DNA of 64,000 nt from Fomes fomentarius (lineage: Eukaryota; Basidiomycota; Agaricomycetes; Polyporales; Polyporaceae). The notes beneath the pieces were generated by a model. The model did not search any database, was not told where the DNA came from, and saw only the letters and a list, made by a program, of their open reading frames with translations. Positions 15,464-26,087 of this stretch are shown here, piece by piece. Where the stretch lies: the NCBI GenBank assembly GCA_022606135.1, contig JABYQN010000013.1:434001-498000 (forward strand), given 5' to 3'. The first letter of the stretch is position 1, and each line of letters starts with the position of its first letter. The position numbers were made by a program, and so were the translations under genes.

Positions 15464-17401
15464 ATGCGGTGAGTCTTCGTTTCTTCGACTTTTCCACGTT
15501 TGGCGCTCCTCAAGGCGAGGACTCATGCTGAAGCTCATCTCGCGTTCGTCACGTCATGGCAGGGTAGTTGCCCGGGACATCAGCACGCTCGATGAACAGT
15601 ACTTCAGCGACCTCTTCACTGTCCGGTGAGTTCGTCTATGCGTATGCATGTGCATTGAAACGAATTGGCTTGCTGAGCGCGTATCATTGACAGTGCGCTC
15701 AGCCTCGCAGGTTATGTCATCCTCCTCTACGAGTTCCTCGCTGCAGTTCCGGATGAGGTCCGTCATGTGCCATCGGAATATCTGTGCCGTAGCTGAGCGC
15801 CTCTGCCGCTGTACAGGTCAAGTATATCTGGCCTACGCGCTGGTCGACGGTCAAGACCATATACCTCGCAAACCGCTATGGTAACATCGTCTTCCTCGCG
15901 CTGGAGAACCTGCAGCTCATGGGCCTATGGAGGAGTGACTCCGACTCGGTAGGTGCCCCATTCGTCGACCTCAATCTCTCTACTATGCGGCGCTCAGTCC
16001 TGACCTGGGTATATGCGGATAGTTCTGCTACCATTCGACGTTGGCGCTGTCACTCGTCCAGCTTGTATCATTCGCGTCCGTACACGGTACGTCTCATTTG
16101 TGCTCACGATGCCGTCATTTGTGCTCAACACATCGGGCGCTTCATATAGTCCTTGTGCTGCTGCGAGCATGGGCGACGTGGGGCAGGCACGTCAAAGTCC
16201 TCGCCGCGCTCGCGACGATGTTTGTCGTGTACGCCACCGTCAGCATCTCGATGATCACATGGGGCATTGTCTCTATCGGTGGTATGTAGCAGCATTTTCG
16301 CGAGTTGTAATGTATGTACGGCACTGATGCCTGAGCGCGCCCGTTCACACAGATGCAGGATACCCACTGTCGCACGAAGTCGGAACCTGCATAGGATACC
16401 TACCTCGTGAGCTGCCCTCGAAGCTACATCTTTCAGCTTTCGCTGACATCGTCTACAGCCCTATCCGTGAGCTTAAGTTCCTCCCTTCTCTCGCTCATTA
16501 GGATTGAATAAGCTCTTTTAAAACCAAGTGGATTGTATGGTTTCCAGGGTCAGCTACAGTCTCTCCTGTCGACGGCACAAAGTTGACAATCCGATTCAGC
16601 TTGCTACTAGAATGCGCCGTCTTCATCCTGACCATGGTGTCGCTACAACAATTCAAACTGCACCTTACTCTAACACGCCATACCTCCTTGGTCCAAGTAA
16701 TCTACCGCGATGGTACGACTCACGCTTCTTCCCTGCTCACCGTCCCCCCCCCCCCCCCCCCCCCCCACCCCCGAGCTGAAAAAAACGCGGATTTTATATG
16801 TAGGTATCGTGTACTTTATCACCACACTCTTCAGTAATCTCTTCAACATCCTCGTCTGGTGAGTCAACGTCAACCAACTCCGTCCCGCCAAAGTATCCCA
16901 CCTCATACCCCACTCTTCCCACCACTCCCAGGGCGATCTACGCAGACGTGAGTCTCCAAACATCGGCGCCTCAGCACAAACCCTAATAGCTCCCCGCGCT
17001 GATCCGCGACCCAGCGCGCACTCAACATGCTCGCAAACACCTTCACGCTCTGCCTCATGGTCTCCGCCGGGCAGCGGCTCGTGCTCGACCTCCGCAAGGT
17101 GAGCAACGACGACAGACTCTCCACGACGCACATCCGCCGCGAGGTCTCGCGCGCCGTCGACGCCCTCCGCCTGTCCCGCACGCGTTCGCCCAGCCCCATC
17201 GTCTTCTCCGACCCTTCTTGCGCGTGGGCGTCACTCTCCTCTGCACAAGGGGCCGATGAACTGAGAGTCCCAGTGGTACTGGACGAAGAAGGGGATAGCG
17301 AGACCGTGGTAGAGCTCTCGACGTTGCAAGGGGGTGCAGTTCACCCGAGTAGAGAGCCGGCTCATGGGGGGAGGACGTCGGACCCCGACCAGGTCGTATG
17401 A
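15464..17401 (+). CDS. DUF6533 multi-pass membrane protein
   Basis: Member of a large mushroom-specific family of predicted seven-helix membrane proteins of unknown function. I model 11 exons: 15464-15468, 15563-15625, 15694-15757, 15817-15948, 16023-16086, 16150-16281, 16353-16406, 16548-16712, 16804-16858, 16932-16947 and 17015-17401. The sum is 1137 nt, or 378 residues, with every phase consistent. The N-terminal hallmark is 'LSLAGYVILLYEFLAAVPDE' then 'YIWPTRWSTVKTIYLANRYG'. Later come 'LLRAWATWGRH', an extracellular-type loop, 'TLTRHTSLVQVIYRDG', and the last helix 'LANTFTLCLMVSAGQRLVLD'. A polar tail of about 100 residues follows. Exon 1 would be only ATGCG, and the 142-nt intron after 16406 may hide a further tiny exon. 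Confidence 0.8.
16744..16766. repeat. poly-C tract (23 C) inside a DUF6533 intron
   Basis: Twenty-three consecutive C, then A, then five C, within the intron 16713-16803 just upstream of its acceptor. The length may be unreliable in sequencing. Confidence 0.85.
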
Positions 17402-17699
17402 TTAGACTTGCTGGACATTCATAGATGTACTAGATGTACTATATGTCACTGTGCTCTCTCATGTTGTGCATTATCTGTAGATGACGGAACCACCTCATTA
17501 CGTCCGTGGCACACTCGTTTCCGCGCTTGCATGTCATCAAGGTCGCTGTACTCTCTTTCCACCGTGACTCTTCAGAATAGTACGCACAGCACGAGGACCC
17601 ATAATAGGACCACCATCCATGGCCAACTTGCACCGAGCTCAATCGCGCCACTCCCAGCACTCATGCTACCTCCTGAACCCATCCCCGTCCCGGTCTCGT

Positions 17700-20213
17700 T
17701 CAGTTGAGGAGGTGCGCCAACTTTCCCGTCACCAGATCCTTCAGCTTCCCAAAGTTCGGCGTCCCAAAGCCCGTTACAGGGTCCCATCCCGCGGTCGCAT
17801 TGAACCCCTCCGTTCCACAGCCAGGGTTATGCCCCGTCGTGATGTCGTTGAACGCACTCGGCTCGATCGCGCCGACAACATACACAAGCGGGTTGAGGAA
17901 CCCCAGTGGCTTCAGGCCCGCAGAGAGGCGCGCCGAGTTGAGGAGGGAGACGATGCCTGCGAACGTAGGTGCGGCGGCAGAGGTGCCCCCGATCGAGACA
18001 GGGCGTCCGCCGAGGAAGACGCGGAAGAAGTCGGCTTGGGCGGCGACGTCGGGTATGGCCTGTACGTATGGACGTCAGTCAAATTTGCCATTTACATGCT
18101 AGATGCATATCGAAGGGGGGGGGGACGTATTGAGGTGACAGGGAAGTAGAAGGAACGTACGCGTCCGGTGCGGTTGAATAGACCATCGAAGGTGCCTGGC
18201 GGAAGCGTGTTCAAGAATTTACCAACAGCGAGCTCCTGGAATGGCGGACGCGGGAACTGAATTTGTGGGGTATAGTCAGCATCCGGCGCAGGTATCTCAG
18301 CAAGAGCAGAACATCACGTACCACATCGCTGAAACCACCGCCAGAGAAGGAGACAGCAGTCTCCGGCACGCGCACGGTGCCGCCAACCGCGGTCACGCTA
18401 TTCATTCGTTGGGGACCAATGGGAGAATGAGAGGGGCAGTGTCAAGTCGGTGTTAGTGGTATGGTTCGTGTAGATATAATGAGACAGCACTGACAAGGGG
18501 CACGAAGGCGGGAAGAGAGGCACGAAACGCGTCGCATTGCGGCCATCATTCGTGAAGCACTCCTGGGTCGCGGGGTCCGGGTTGCCATCACCGACGCCTC
18601 CATCACCAGAGCTGAACAGCAAAGAGACACCACGGGCACCTAGGATGTGGGATCAGCACTGTGCATGATGTATGAGGTCAGGAAAAACACATACCGAGCT
18701 GCGCGAAACCAGCGCATACGCGTTTCGCGAAGCTGACGGGGACTGCATACATGTAACTTGAGTTTGTTGATTCGCAGGACAAGGTTAGGAGGTCGTACGT
18801 ACCAGTCTGTTCGTCATCAGCGTAACTAGTGGAGATTGCCTGCGGCGGATTTGTCTGGTTGAGAATAAAGTCAAGCCACTGCATGAGAGGTCGTGTCAGT
18901 ATCTCAAGTCGGGATCGTGCAATGTAAATGACGCAGTACATCACTGTAAGGCTCGTTCGTGTTCACGCTAGTACCGATGTCAGGGATAAACGGTGGGCGA
19001 CCACCGGTCGAAAAGAATGTGCCGGGGGTCGGGAAAGCGAGGCCAAACGCAAACTGCGTGTCTACGGAAGATGCCGTCAGAACGCCGCAAGTCGCTACAT
19101 GCCAGTCGCTCCACCCACCAAGGTTAGCCTCTCCTCCAGCCAAGGACAGATTCTGGTCGTTGAGTCCGCCTAGTTAGTTATACCATGTCGTCAGTCAAGT
19201 TGTCGTGCGTGCTTCTTCCCTCCACACTAACGACAAACTGACCGTTGATAAGGATAGTCTTGAACGACGAGTTAAGCGCGTCGGGGCGCTGGTCCGCGTA
19301 GAACGACTGCAGGTCCTGGATGTTCGCGAACTCCTCGAGGTATCCCGTAATACCGATTTGGTTTCCGTTCTTCGCAGACGGCTGGAACCCGACGGCATTG
19401 TACAGCTGCTGTAGACAAGTGATCGTGATCGTCGTGTTGCATGACGCGTCGACGTGTCCGCCCGAGGCGGATGGGACATTGATCGGGGGCGCGGTTGCAG
19501 CATCTACCGGACTGCTGACGAGAGGCACAGGGTTGAAGTGGAAGGACGACTTGAGCTTCTTCATGCGCGAGAACATCGTCGTCGGCTGGACGAGCTCGAC
19601 GTGGTCGTGCAGATGCTCAGGAAGGCTGTAAGAGGTCGTGCGGACCACAGCGTCGCCGCTGGCATCATGAGTCCAGACGTGGTATTCCTGTCAGGGCGCG
19701 TCAGGAAGCGTCAGAGACAGAGAGAACGACATTACTCACAGTCTTCAGCATTTCCTCTGCAAGGCTGACGGGCACCTTGACCAATACCCAGTCCCTGGCA
19801 GGGGAACGCGACAGACTGTCTTCGTACAAGCCATGCGACGCGAGCCATTCGTTCACAAGGTGGATACTCTCGTCGTGGGGCGCGATGAGTGCCTCGACTT
19901 CCTCTTTGCTGAGGTGGTCCCCATATCGTTCATGAAAGGGGTCACTTGGAAGACAATCATCAGGATATATGCGTGAAGGACATGGGAAATGCACTGACCT
20001 GACTTCGTAGAGGTGCCTCTCAAGTTCAGCGAAATTGGGCTGTGGAAGGCCGATGCGAAGCTCGATGATGTGGTCCGCGGGTGCTGGCTGGGATTTCGTC
20101 CATCCTCGAGGAGGCTGGATGCTCTCCTTGACCTTGTGGGCGCAGTCCTTAGCGGGCAGCGCAGCCGCAAGGGCAGCGAAGGCGAGAGGAAGCCAAGCAG
20201 AAAACGAACGCAT
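17700..20213 (-). CDS. sedolisin (tripeptidyl-peptidase, family S53)
   Basis: Secreted acid serine-carboxyl protease. The minus-strand ATG at 20213 opens a signal peptide ('[17 protein letters not shown]'). An N-terminal pro-domain follows (about residues 40-190, including 'PDP'-type turns and '[14 protein letters not shown]'). The mature part starts near '[19 protein letters not shown]', with '[19 protein letters not shown]'. The catalytic Glu region is '[11 protein letters not shown]' (split by an intron at 19123-19069), the oxyanion Asp region '[12 protein letters not shown]', and the catalytic Ser '[14 protein letters not shown]'. The C-terminal Ca-binding end is '[11 protein letters not shown]' and '[16 protein letters not shown]'. 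About 11 short GT-AG introns break it. The S53 triad elements are all present, so the enzyme should be active. Such proteases feed extracellular peptide digestion. Confidence 0.92.
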
Positions 20214-22304
20214 GACTGATGGTCCGGGGCCCAAGCAGAAATGGCTGGGCTGGGGTCGCATGAAGCACGGAAGAGCAATATATAGAGGAATGGACGGCGC
20301 CAGACTTCGAAGAATCCGGCGATGGAAGGGCGCGAAGGCCGTCGGGCGACCATGCGCGGTATCTGTCGCGATGTCAATACGCTGATGGCACAACCTCACC
20401 CGGTTCTCCCACATCCCCACCGCCATGGGAAGGGCTGTCGGACAACTGCCAGCTATTGACTGCTCTCTCCCTCGCTCGACGAGGTACAATGCCTCGTGGA
20501 TCCGCCCACACGGTCCTCTTCCCACGGTTACCAGCTGCACTCAGTAGTCACGAGACAGTAGTGCACGTACTTGAGACCAATATTATTATTAGGACGTCAG
20601 GTCGGTGACGGAACCCCAAGGAATCGCTGATGGCGGCGCCCAATCCTTGTGGACTTCGATGAACGAAATCAAAGGCTATATTTAGCACGACGCCCTGATG
20701 ACGCCGGGAGGACAAGCCTTTGCAGTATACATGGTGGGCGGCGTCTCTTCCATGACCATCAAGCGGCGAGCTGCTGTTGAATAACATTGAGGTGTCAATC
20801 AATATTTGTATGGTTTTGAGCGTCCACTGTCCTAGCTACTCACCAAGCGCTTCCGTCACACGAGTTGGTATAATGAAGCATCTCGGAGCGACTTTGAGCC
20901 TAGCCTACGAATAATTAGTGTATCCCTGGTATCGGACACCGCACGTGCGGAGGTCCAGAGAGGCCACTGGCAGTGGAGGTGGAGGGCTGTCCCTGCTTGA
21001 CTGAATGCTGAACTCGTCTAGACGACAGCCAGCCTTCGGGACTCGTGCTATCGCACTCGAAGCGGGGTTGGGCGTAGATCAGGAACGAGCGTATCTTGAC
21101 CTCGAGACCTCTTCGAGAGTTGACCCGGAATTGAAGGACGCATATAGTCACTTCATCACTTCCTGCAGATCATAGTCACGATGCAGTCAGACCTATAGTG
21201 ACATACTACTTACTCACGATAGGACTCCCCCCTTCCTATGATGCATTTTAGCATGAGTTGGGGTACAGCGAGAGCAATGCCTCGGCTCTATAGCTAGGCC
21301 TCGGGTGAGCGATATGTTCAGGTGTCTTTCCTAGGCAGGCATCGCACGAGTTCCAAGTTCCTGGAGCTAGACGGTCAGTCAGCTTTTGATACTCGCATAG
21401 GATGGGAAGATGTCAAGGGCAGGCTTTGAGAAATTTCATGTTGGAGTGTGCTGGTCGGAAGCAAGGCGGGCGTTGTGGCGTAATCCTGAGACTAGTCAAG
21501 TAAGACTTCCATATCTAGGCATAACAGACTCCGAGAAAGCCGGCGGTGAGTAGCTACATAAGCGGCGAGTGTTGAAACGGAGATCCTTCTGCTACCATGC
21601 ACCTCCTGAGCCTTGAGGCACTGCGCCCTGAATCGAGTTCGAGCAATGCTTGATCCCCCTGGTTCCGTCCATGCTCATGCTGGCCACCTGGCTCGGCCAC
21701 ATGTATGTGTGCCAAACTGGAACCGCAGACACGTATTTGGCCACCGGGAGATGACTGCAAGAACTGGACGAAGTACTGTGCCATGTGAGTATAAAGGTCG
21801 CTCTTTTCCGCCAGAGCATTACCACGCAGGTGTTGCCACCGGCCGGACGGCACTCGGATTGCGCGAGATAGGGAAGATCGCGCAGATCAGTCCGGACAGA
21901 CGTGGTCACGGTCTCAGGATATATGCGCGCGCGAGAACGTCGGCGAGGTTGTCGGTGAGTAGCACCAGCGACCGGGCTATCGGCTCAGCAGGGCGACCCA
22001 GGAGAATGCAAGAAGACGAACATGACGGCGGTTTGGATGAGGTCATTCGCGGGCCGCCCGTTTGATGTTTGATTGAGCGATGGCCATGCTGCAAAGTGTG
22101 CCACGGATCGACCCTCGATGCATCAACCTGGTTCCATTCCTGAACATACCGGTTCTTTCTACGACCATCATCATCCTACGACAGCGACGGCCACCACCGG
22201 TTTCAGCGTCCTCTTCTGGCTCCAAGACGCACCGATACCCCTCTTCGCACACACCACTATCTGTAACAGTAGCATCAAGCAGAACTTGACGATCGCCCGC
22301 CACA
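20214..22304. other. 2.1-kb intergenic region
   Basis: Divergent promoter space between the sedolisin and the GRAM protein. Several ORFs of up to 150 codons exist on both strands, but none has recognisable domains or a credible splice pattern. No repeat or transposon end was seen. Confidence 0.45.
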
Positions 22305-23097
22305 ATGTCTCTGAACAGCACGACGCTCAGCCCCTCACGCACACCGACCCCGCTCCAGGACGAGATTGACATACGGAACGTAGAGGCCGTCGACTACGTC
22401 CTCAACCTCCCCAACAAGAAGCTCGAAGGCCGAGGCCGAATCTTCCTGACCGACCTCCGCGTACGTCCCACTTGCTATCTTTCAGCCACAACCCGCCTCG
22501 ACGCACTAACCTAACCTCTCGTGCCACTCTCACGTCTTCGCCACAACTCACCTCTCGCAACACACCTCTCGCGCCCGATCGCAGCTGATCCTCGTCGCAG
22601 ACTCGCCCACAGAAGCCTTCGAGACGCTCTCCGTCCCGCACACCTCCCTGCTCACCTTCAAGTCCGAGCAGGCGCGGATCTTCAACGGCCCGCGCATCGT
22701 CCTCGAGATCAAGCCCACCCCGCACGGCGGGCTCGACGGCCCGGGCAGCCCCAGCACCGGCGTAAAGGTCGAGCTCAAGTGCAGCAGCAAGGGCGACAAG
22801 GACGCCTTCCTCCGCTTCGCCGCCGCGCTCGACAAGACGCGCGAGCGCGCGGTGAACAAGAGCAGGGCGAACCCCGAGGACGAGTTCGATCTCCGTGAGT
22901 GTCGAGTGCTGCTCTCGCGATGCATGAGTGGTCGCGCGGGCATGGGTGTGGGGTGTGTGGCACTTGCTGACTGCTATTTGTTTCCTTATGCAGCGGCGTA
23001 TGGTGGCCCAGGACCAAGTGGTGCGGGCTCGTCGTCGGGAACGACGTACGTCGTGGCGGACGTCCCCTCGGATGCGCCTCCTGGGTACGAGCCCTGA
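22305..23097 (+). CDS. WBP2-like GRAM-domain protein with PPxY motif
   Basis: Three exons (22305-22460, 22585-22894, 22994-23097) sum to 570 nt, or 189 residues. A GRAM/PH-like domain spans most of the protein: 'LEGRGRIFLTDLRLILVAD' then 'FETLSVPHTSLLTFKSEQ', 'IFNGPRIVLEIKP', and a helix 'KDAFLRFAAALDKTRERAV'. The C-terminus ends 'APPGYEP', a PPxY ligand for WW domains such as those of Rsp5/Nedd4 ubiquitin ligases. This layout matches the WBP2/UPF0664 family. The protein may work as a membrane-associated adaptor for a WW-domain ligase, which is inference. It is divergent from the sedolisin and convergent with the alpha/beta hydrolase. Confidence 0.82.
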
Positions 23098-24049
23098 GGA
23101 GCTGAAGACCAGTTGGTTAGACTGCATTCGACGACATGACCGAAATGCCGCAAGTGTTGTACCATCGGATTGTACTATACGTACATTAACTTAGGACCCT
23201 GCCAGTAGCCCCAATGTACTAACCCCATCGCATATCTACGGAACGACAATGGCACACGTATTATTTGGACAGATCCGATCTGAGTACCAGCACGGACTGG
23301 CACAGGCAATAAGTGTCAGCGCACGAAAGCACACGACCAAGCTCGTGTGCACACTGCACTGGCCAAGGGAAGTCAACGGAGATAACGTTTAGTAAGCATA
23401 ATCTACAACACAACCTGAGGCCTAAACCCGGAACCTGATTACACTAAGGTCTACTTTTAACAGTCAGTCGAGGCGGATGGAACACAAATGTACGGTATGT
23501 GAAAGCGCAAGCCCCGCGAGCCTTGCCTGGCAGCGCCAGGCATGAGGCTCGCAGCGGGGCGCGCCGTGTACGTATGTACGGTACGTAAAAGATAGATGCA
23601 TGAGCTGCGTGTACATGCGCACGCGGAAGCAATTGTGATATGTACGGTGTGTTAAGTGCGTATGTGAGATGTGCTGATGTACGAATGCGAGAGCGATACA
23701 ACGGGAGCGGCGGGGACAATGACAATGACAATGACAAGCAGCAGTGACGAGGGATGGACATGGACACTGAACGGAACGGCGGACATGAGATCGACTATAC
23801 CAGCGTGCGGTGTGGACTAGATGAGAAGGAAACAACGTGTAGACGAGCGTAAGTGTGGTGAATGGGTGAAAGGGCGGGGAACATGAGCATCGAACGTATG
23901 TAAACAGCGGCTAATAAGATAGGTGGTGGTGCATCGAGCGGAAGGACCAGATAAGAGAAAACTAGCAAGTCCGAGGATCCGACAGGATCAACTTGTATAA
24001 CAGGCGCGATGCTCACAGGACTGGATCGAGGCTTGAGCTGACACTGGCG
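23098..24049. other. intergenic between convergent genes
   Basis: Both neighbours end here, so much of it is likely 3' UTR. It has three GACAAT hexamers at 23715-23732 and several gtacgt-rich stretches near 23490-23590. No gene seen. Confidence 0.45.
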
Positions 24050-25751
24050 CTATCGCTTGCCCAAGAACTTGATCAGCGCATCTGAGACCTCGTCTGCGTG
24101 CGTGTTCGTGATATCGTGCGAGCCGCCCTCGATGGTGACGAGCTCGGAGTGCGGTATGAGCGCTTGCACGCGCGCCGCGTACCGGTATGGTACAACTTTG
24201 TCTGCGGTTCCCTGCGCAAGTGCGACGCGGTTAGTCTCCGGGCTACTCGTTGTTCGAATCGCACGAACAAGAGAAGGGAAGGGAAGGGAAGAGAAGGGCG
24301 CGGCACGACCGGGCGGGATGAAGCATGTCACGGAGAAGGACGAAACAAACGATGGGAAATGTGAAATAGAAGATGGGGAACGAGGGAGAGACGCACCCAG
24401 ATGACGAGGACGCGCCCGCTTGTCTTGCGCGAGTGTCGGCCTAGCGCGGCGAAATGTGGTGCGAGACTGCGCAGGGGTCCGTCACGGATAGAAGATGCGA
24501 GTGCGGAGTTGTAACCCGGTAGGTATGCGGATTGTATGCGCACGAGCTACAAGAAATAGTGAGCACTGTGACACAGTGGCACGAAGCTAGGAATAGGGAG
24601 TAAGGGAGAAGGCTCGTACCTCACTTATGGGGTTGTCGGATGCTTTCTGATCGGCGAGGTATTGAAGGTATAACTGTGGGTCCAAGTGTGAGCACCATAA
24701 ATATCCGGAACAGGATGAGGTTGACAAGGAAGGAGACCTGTCATAGAATGCGGCATCGAAGGCGAGACTTACACGGAACGGATAACTTGAGGCTATCACT
24801 TGCATGAGTGGAGACGAGAGGAACTTAGTTGTCCGTGACATATCTGAGGACTAGACGGGAAGCAGTAAGTCACTATATGTGGAGATTGCGATAGGACCAG
24901 AACATCGCAAGACGCACCTGGAGGAGCCCGGCACTCGCAATGAGCACAACCTTGTCGGTAACAAGGTGGGGGAACTGTGCAGCGAAAGCGGCGGCGATAC
25001 CACCCCCCTTTGTCCGCCAAAACGATATAGATAAGGTACTGCTGCGTAGACTGAGGTAGGTACTACTGACCATAGACACACCAACTATATCGGCCTTGTT
25101 CCAGCCGACATATTGGAGGAGCAAAGCGAGTTGTGTCGTATAAAGGTTCGCGTCGTATGTAGTATGAGGGGCGTCGGAGTAGCCGCGGCCGTATAAGTCT
25201 AAGAGGAGGGCGTTCGTCCAAAGTTCCGCAGTCGTGTGATTCGGGCCACTCACCATAGAGTAGGACACGGTAGCCTTTCGCCACAAGCTTGGGCGTGATG
25301 TCCTTCCAGATTATGGACGGAACGGAGAGTCCATGGATTAGAACTACCTGGAGAGCGGTCAGAATAGAGCGCAGGTTAGAGATAGGAGCGATCGTACCCG
25401 CTTGCCGTTTTCTGGACCGGTGAGCCAGTATCGGACCTGATGGAGAAGGTTGGGGGATATGAACGGAGTACGGGGGCCAAAGACGCGACATACGGTGCCA
25501 TGGGGGAACTTTGCATACGCGCCACCGTCATAGAAGTCGTCTGGATATATTGACCAGCTCGGGGTGGTCTTTGGCAGTGTGGCGAGGGACGGATGGATGT
25601 AGAGCGAGTCGGGCGTGTGGGGGAAGACGGTGAAGAAGTAGGACAGAACGACGATGGCGGGACAGACGAGGAGGATCCACTGGAAGGCCGAGGACGGGGG
25701 CATGTCTGGCAGGAAGTCGTACAGTTGAAGGTCGGCGTTCATCTGCAACAT
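24050..25751 (-). CDS. membrane-anchored alpha/beta hydrolase
   Basis: Minus-strand gene of several short exons starting at ATG 25751, with an alternative in-frame ATG at 25742. An N-terminal hydrophobic segment ('WILLVCPAIVVLSYFFTVFP', about residues 22-44) looks like a signal anchor. The fold follows: 'VLIHGLSVPSIIWKDITPKL', 'YRVLLYDLYGRGYSDAPH', and the nucleophile elbow 'DIVGVSMGGGIAAAFAAQFP' (split by an intron after VSM). The C-terminal acid is 'WGTADKVVPY' and the histidine is 'IEGGSHDITNTHADEV'. The catalytic triad is therefore complete (Ser, Asp, His). The substrate is unknown; lipase/esterase-like activity is inference. It is divergent from the large disordered-protein gene, with about 0.3 kb between starts. 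Confidence 0.85.
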
Positions 25752-25964
25752 AACACGATAGCAGACAGAATGCAGAGCGAGGAGCGCGGTGCGAGCGCGT
25801 CAGAGCCGTTACTCACCCGCGCTCGCGGCTCCGGCCACGTGCGTAAGAGAACTCCCGTCACGTGTTGCTTCGCGCGAGGGCGTTGTTTGTGCGTTGTTTG
25901 GCCGCGCGCATCGTCGTCCAGCCTTCCTCTGTGTTGCACCTTGCCTCCTGCGGCCGTGCTGCTC

Positions 25965-26087
25965 ATGGCCAATCCAGATGGCCCTGCCCTCGCCCTCGAC
26001 GACATTCTCCGCACCTTGTCTCCCTCCCCCCTCCCGCCCCCAACATCTTCCTCCCCACACAATACAACCTATGCCCATCGCAGATAA
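25965..26087 (+). other. upstream ORF overlapping a main start
   Basis: A 40-codon ORF (starts MANPDGPALALDDIL) begins at the first ATG of the transcript side and overlaps the favoured main ATG (26071) by 17 nt in another frame. I found no donor/acceptor pair that fuses it to the main frame. It may act as a translational uORF or may belong to an alternative first exon. Confidence 0.35.

Noticed and set aside
20548..21909. Minus-strand ORFs in the 2-kb gap between sedolisin and GRAM genes
   Set aside because: No domain, no consistent splice sites, and mutually overlapping frames on both strands.
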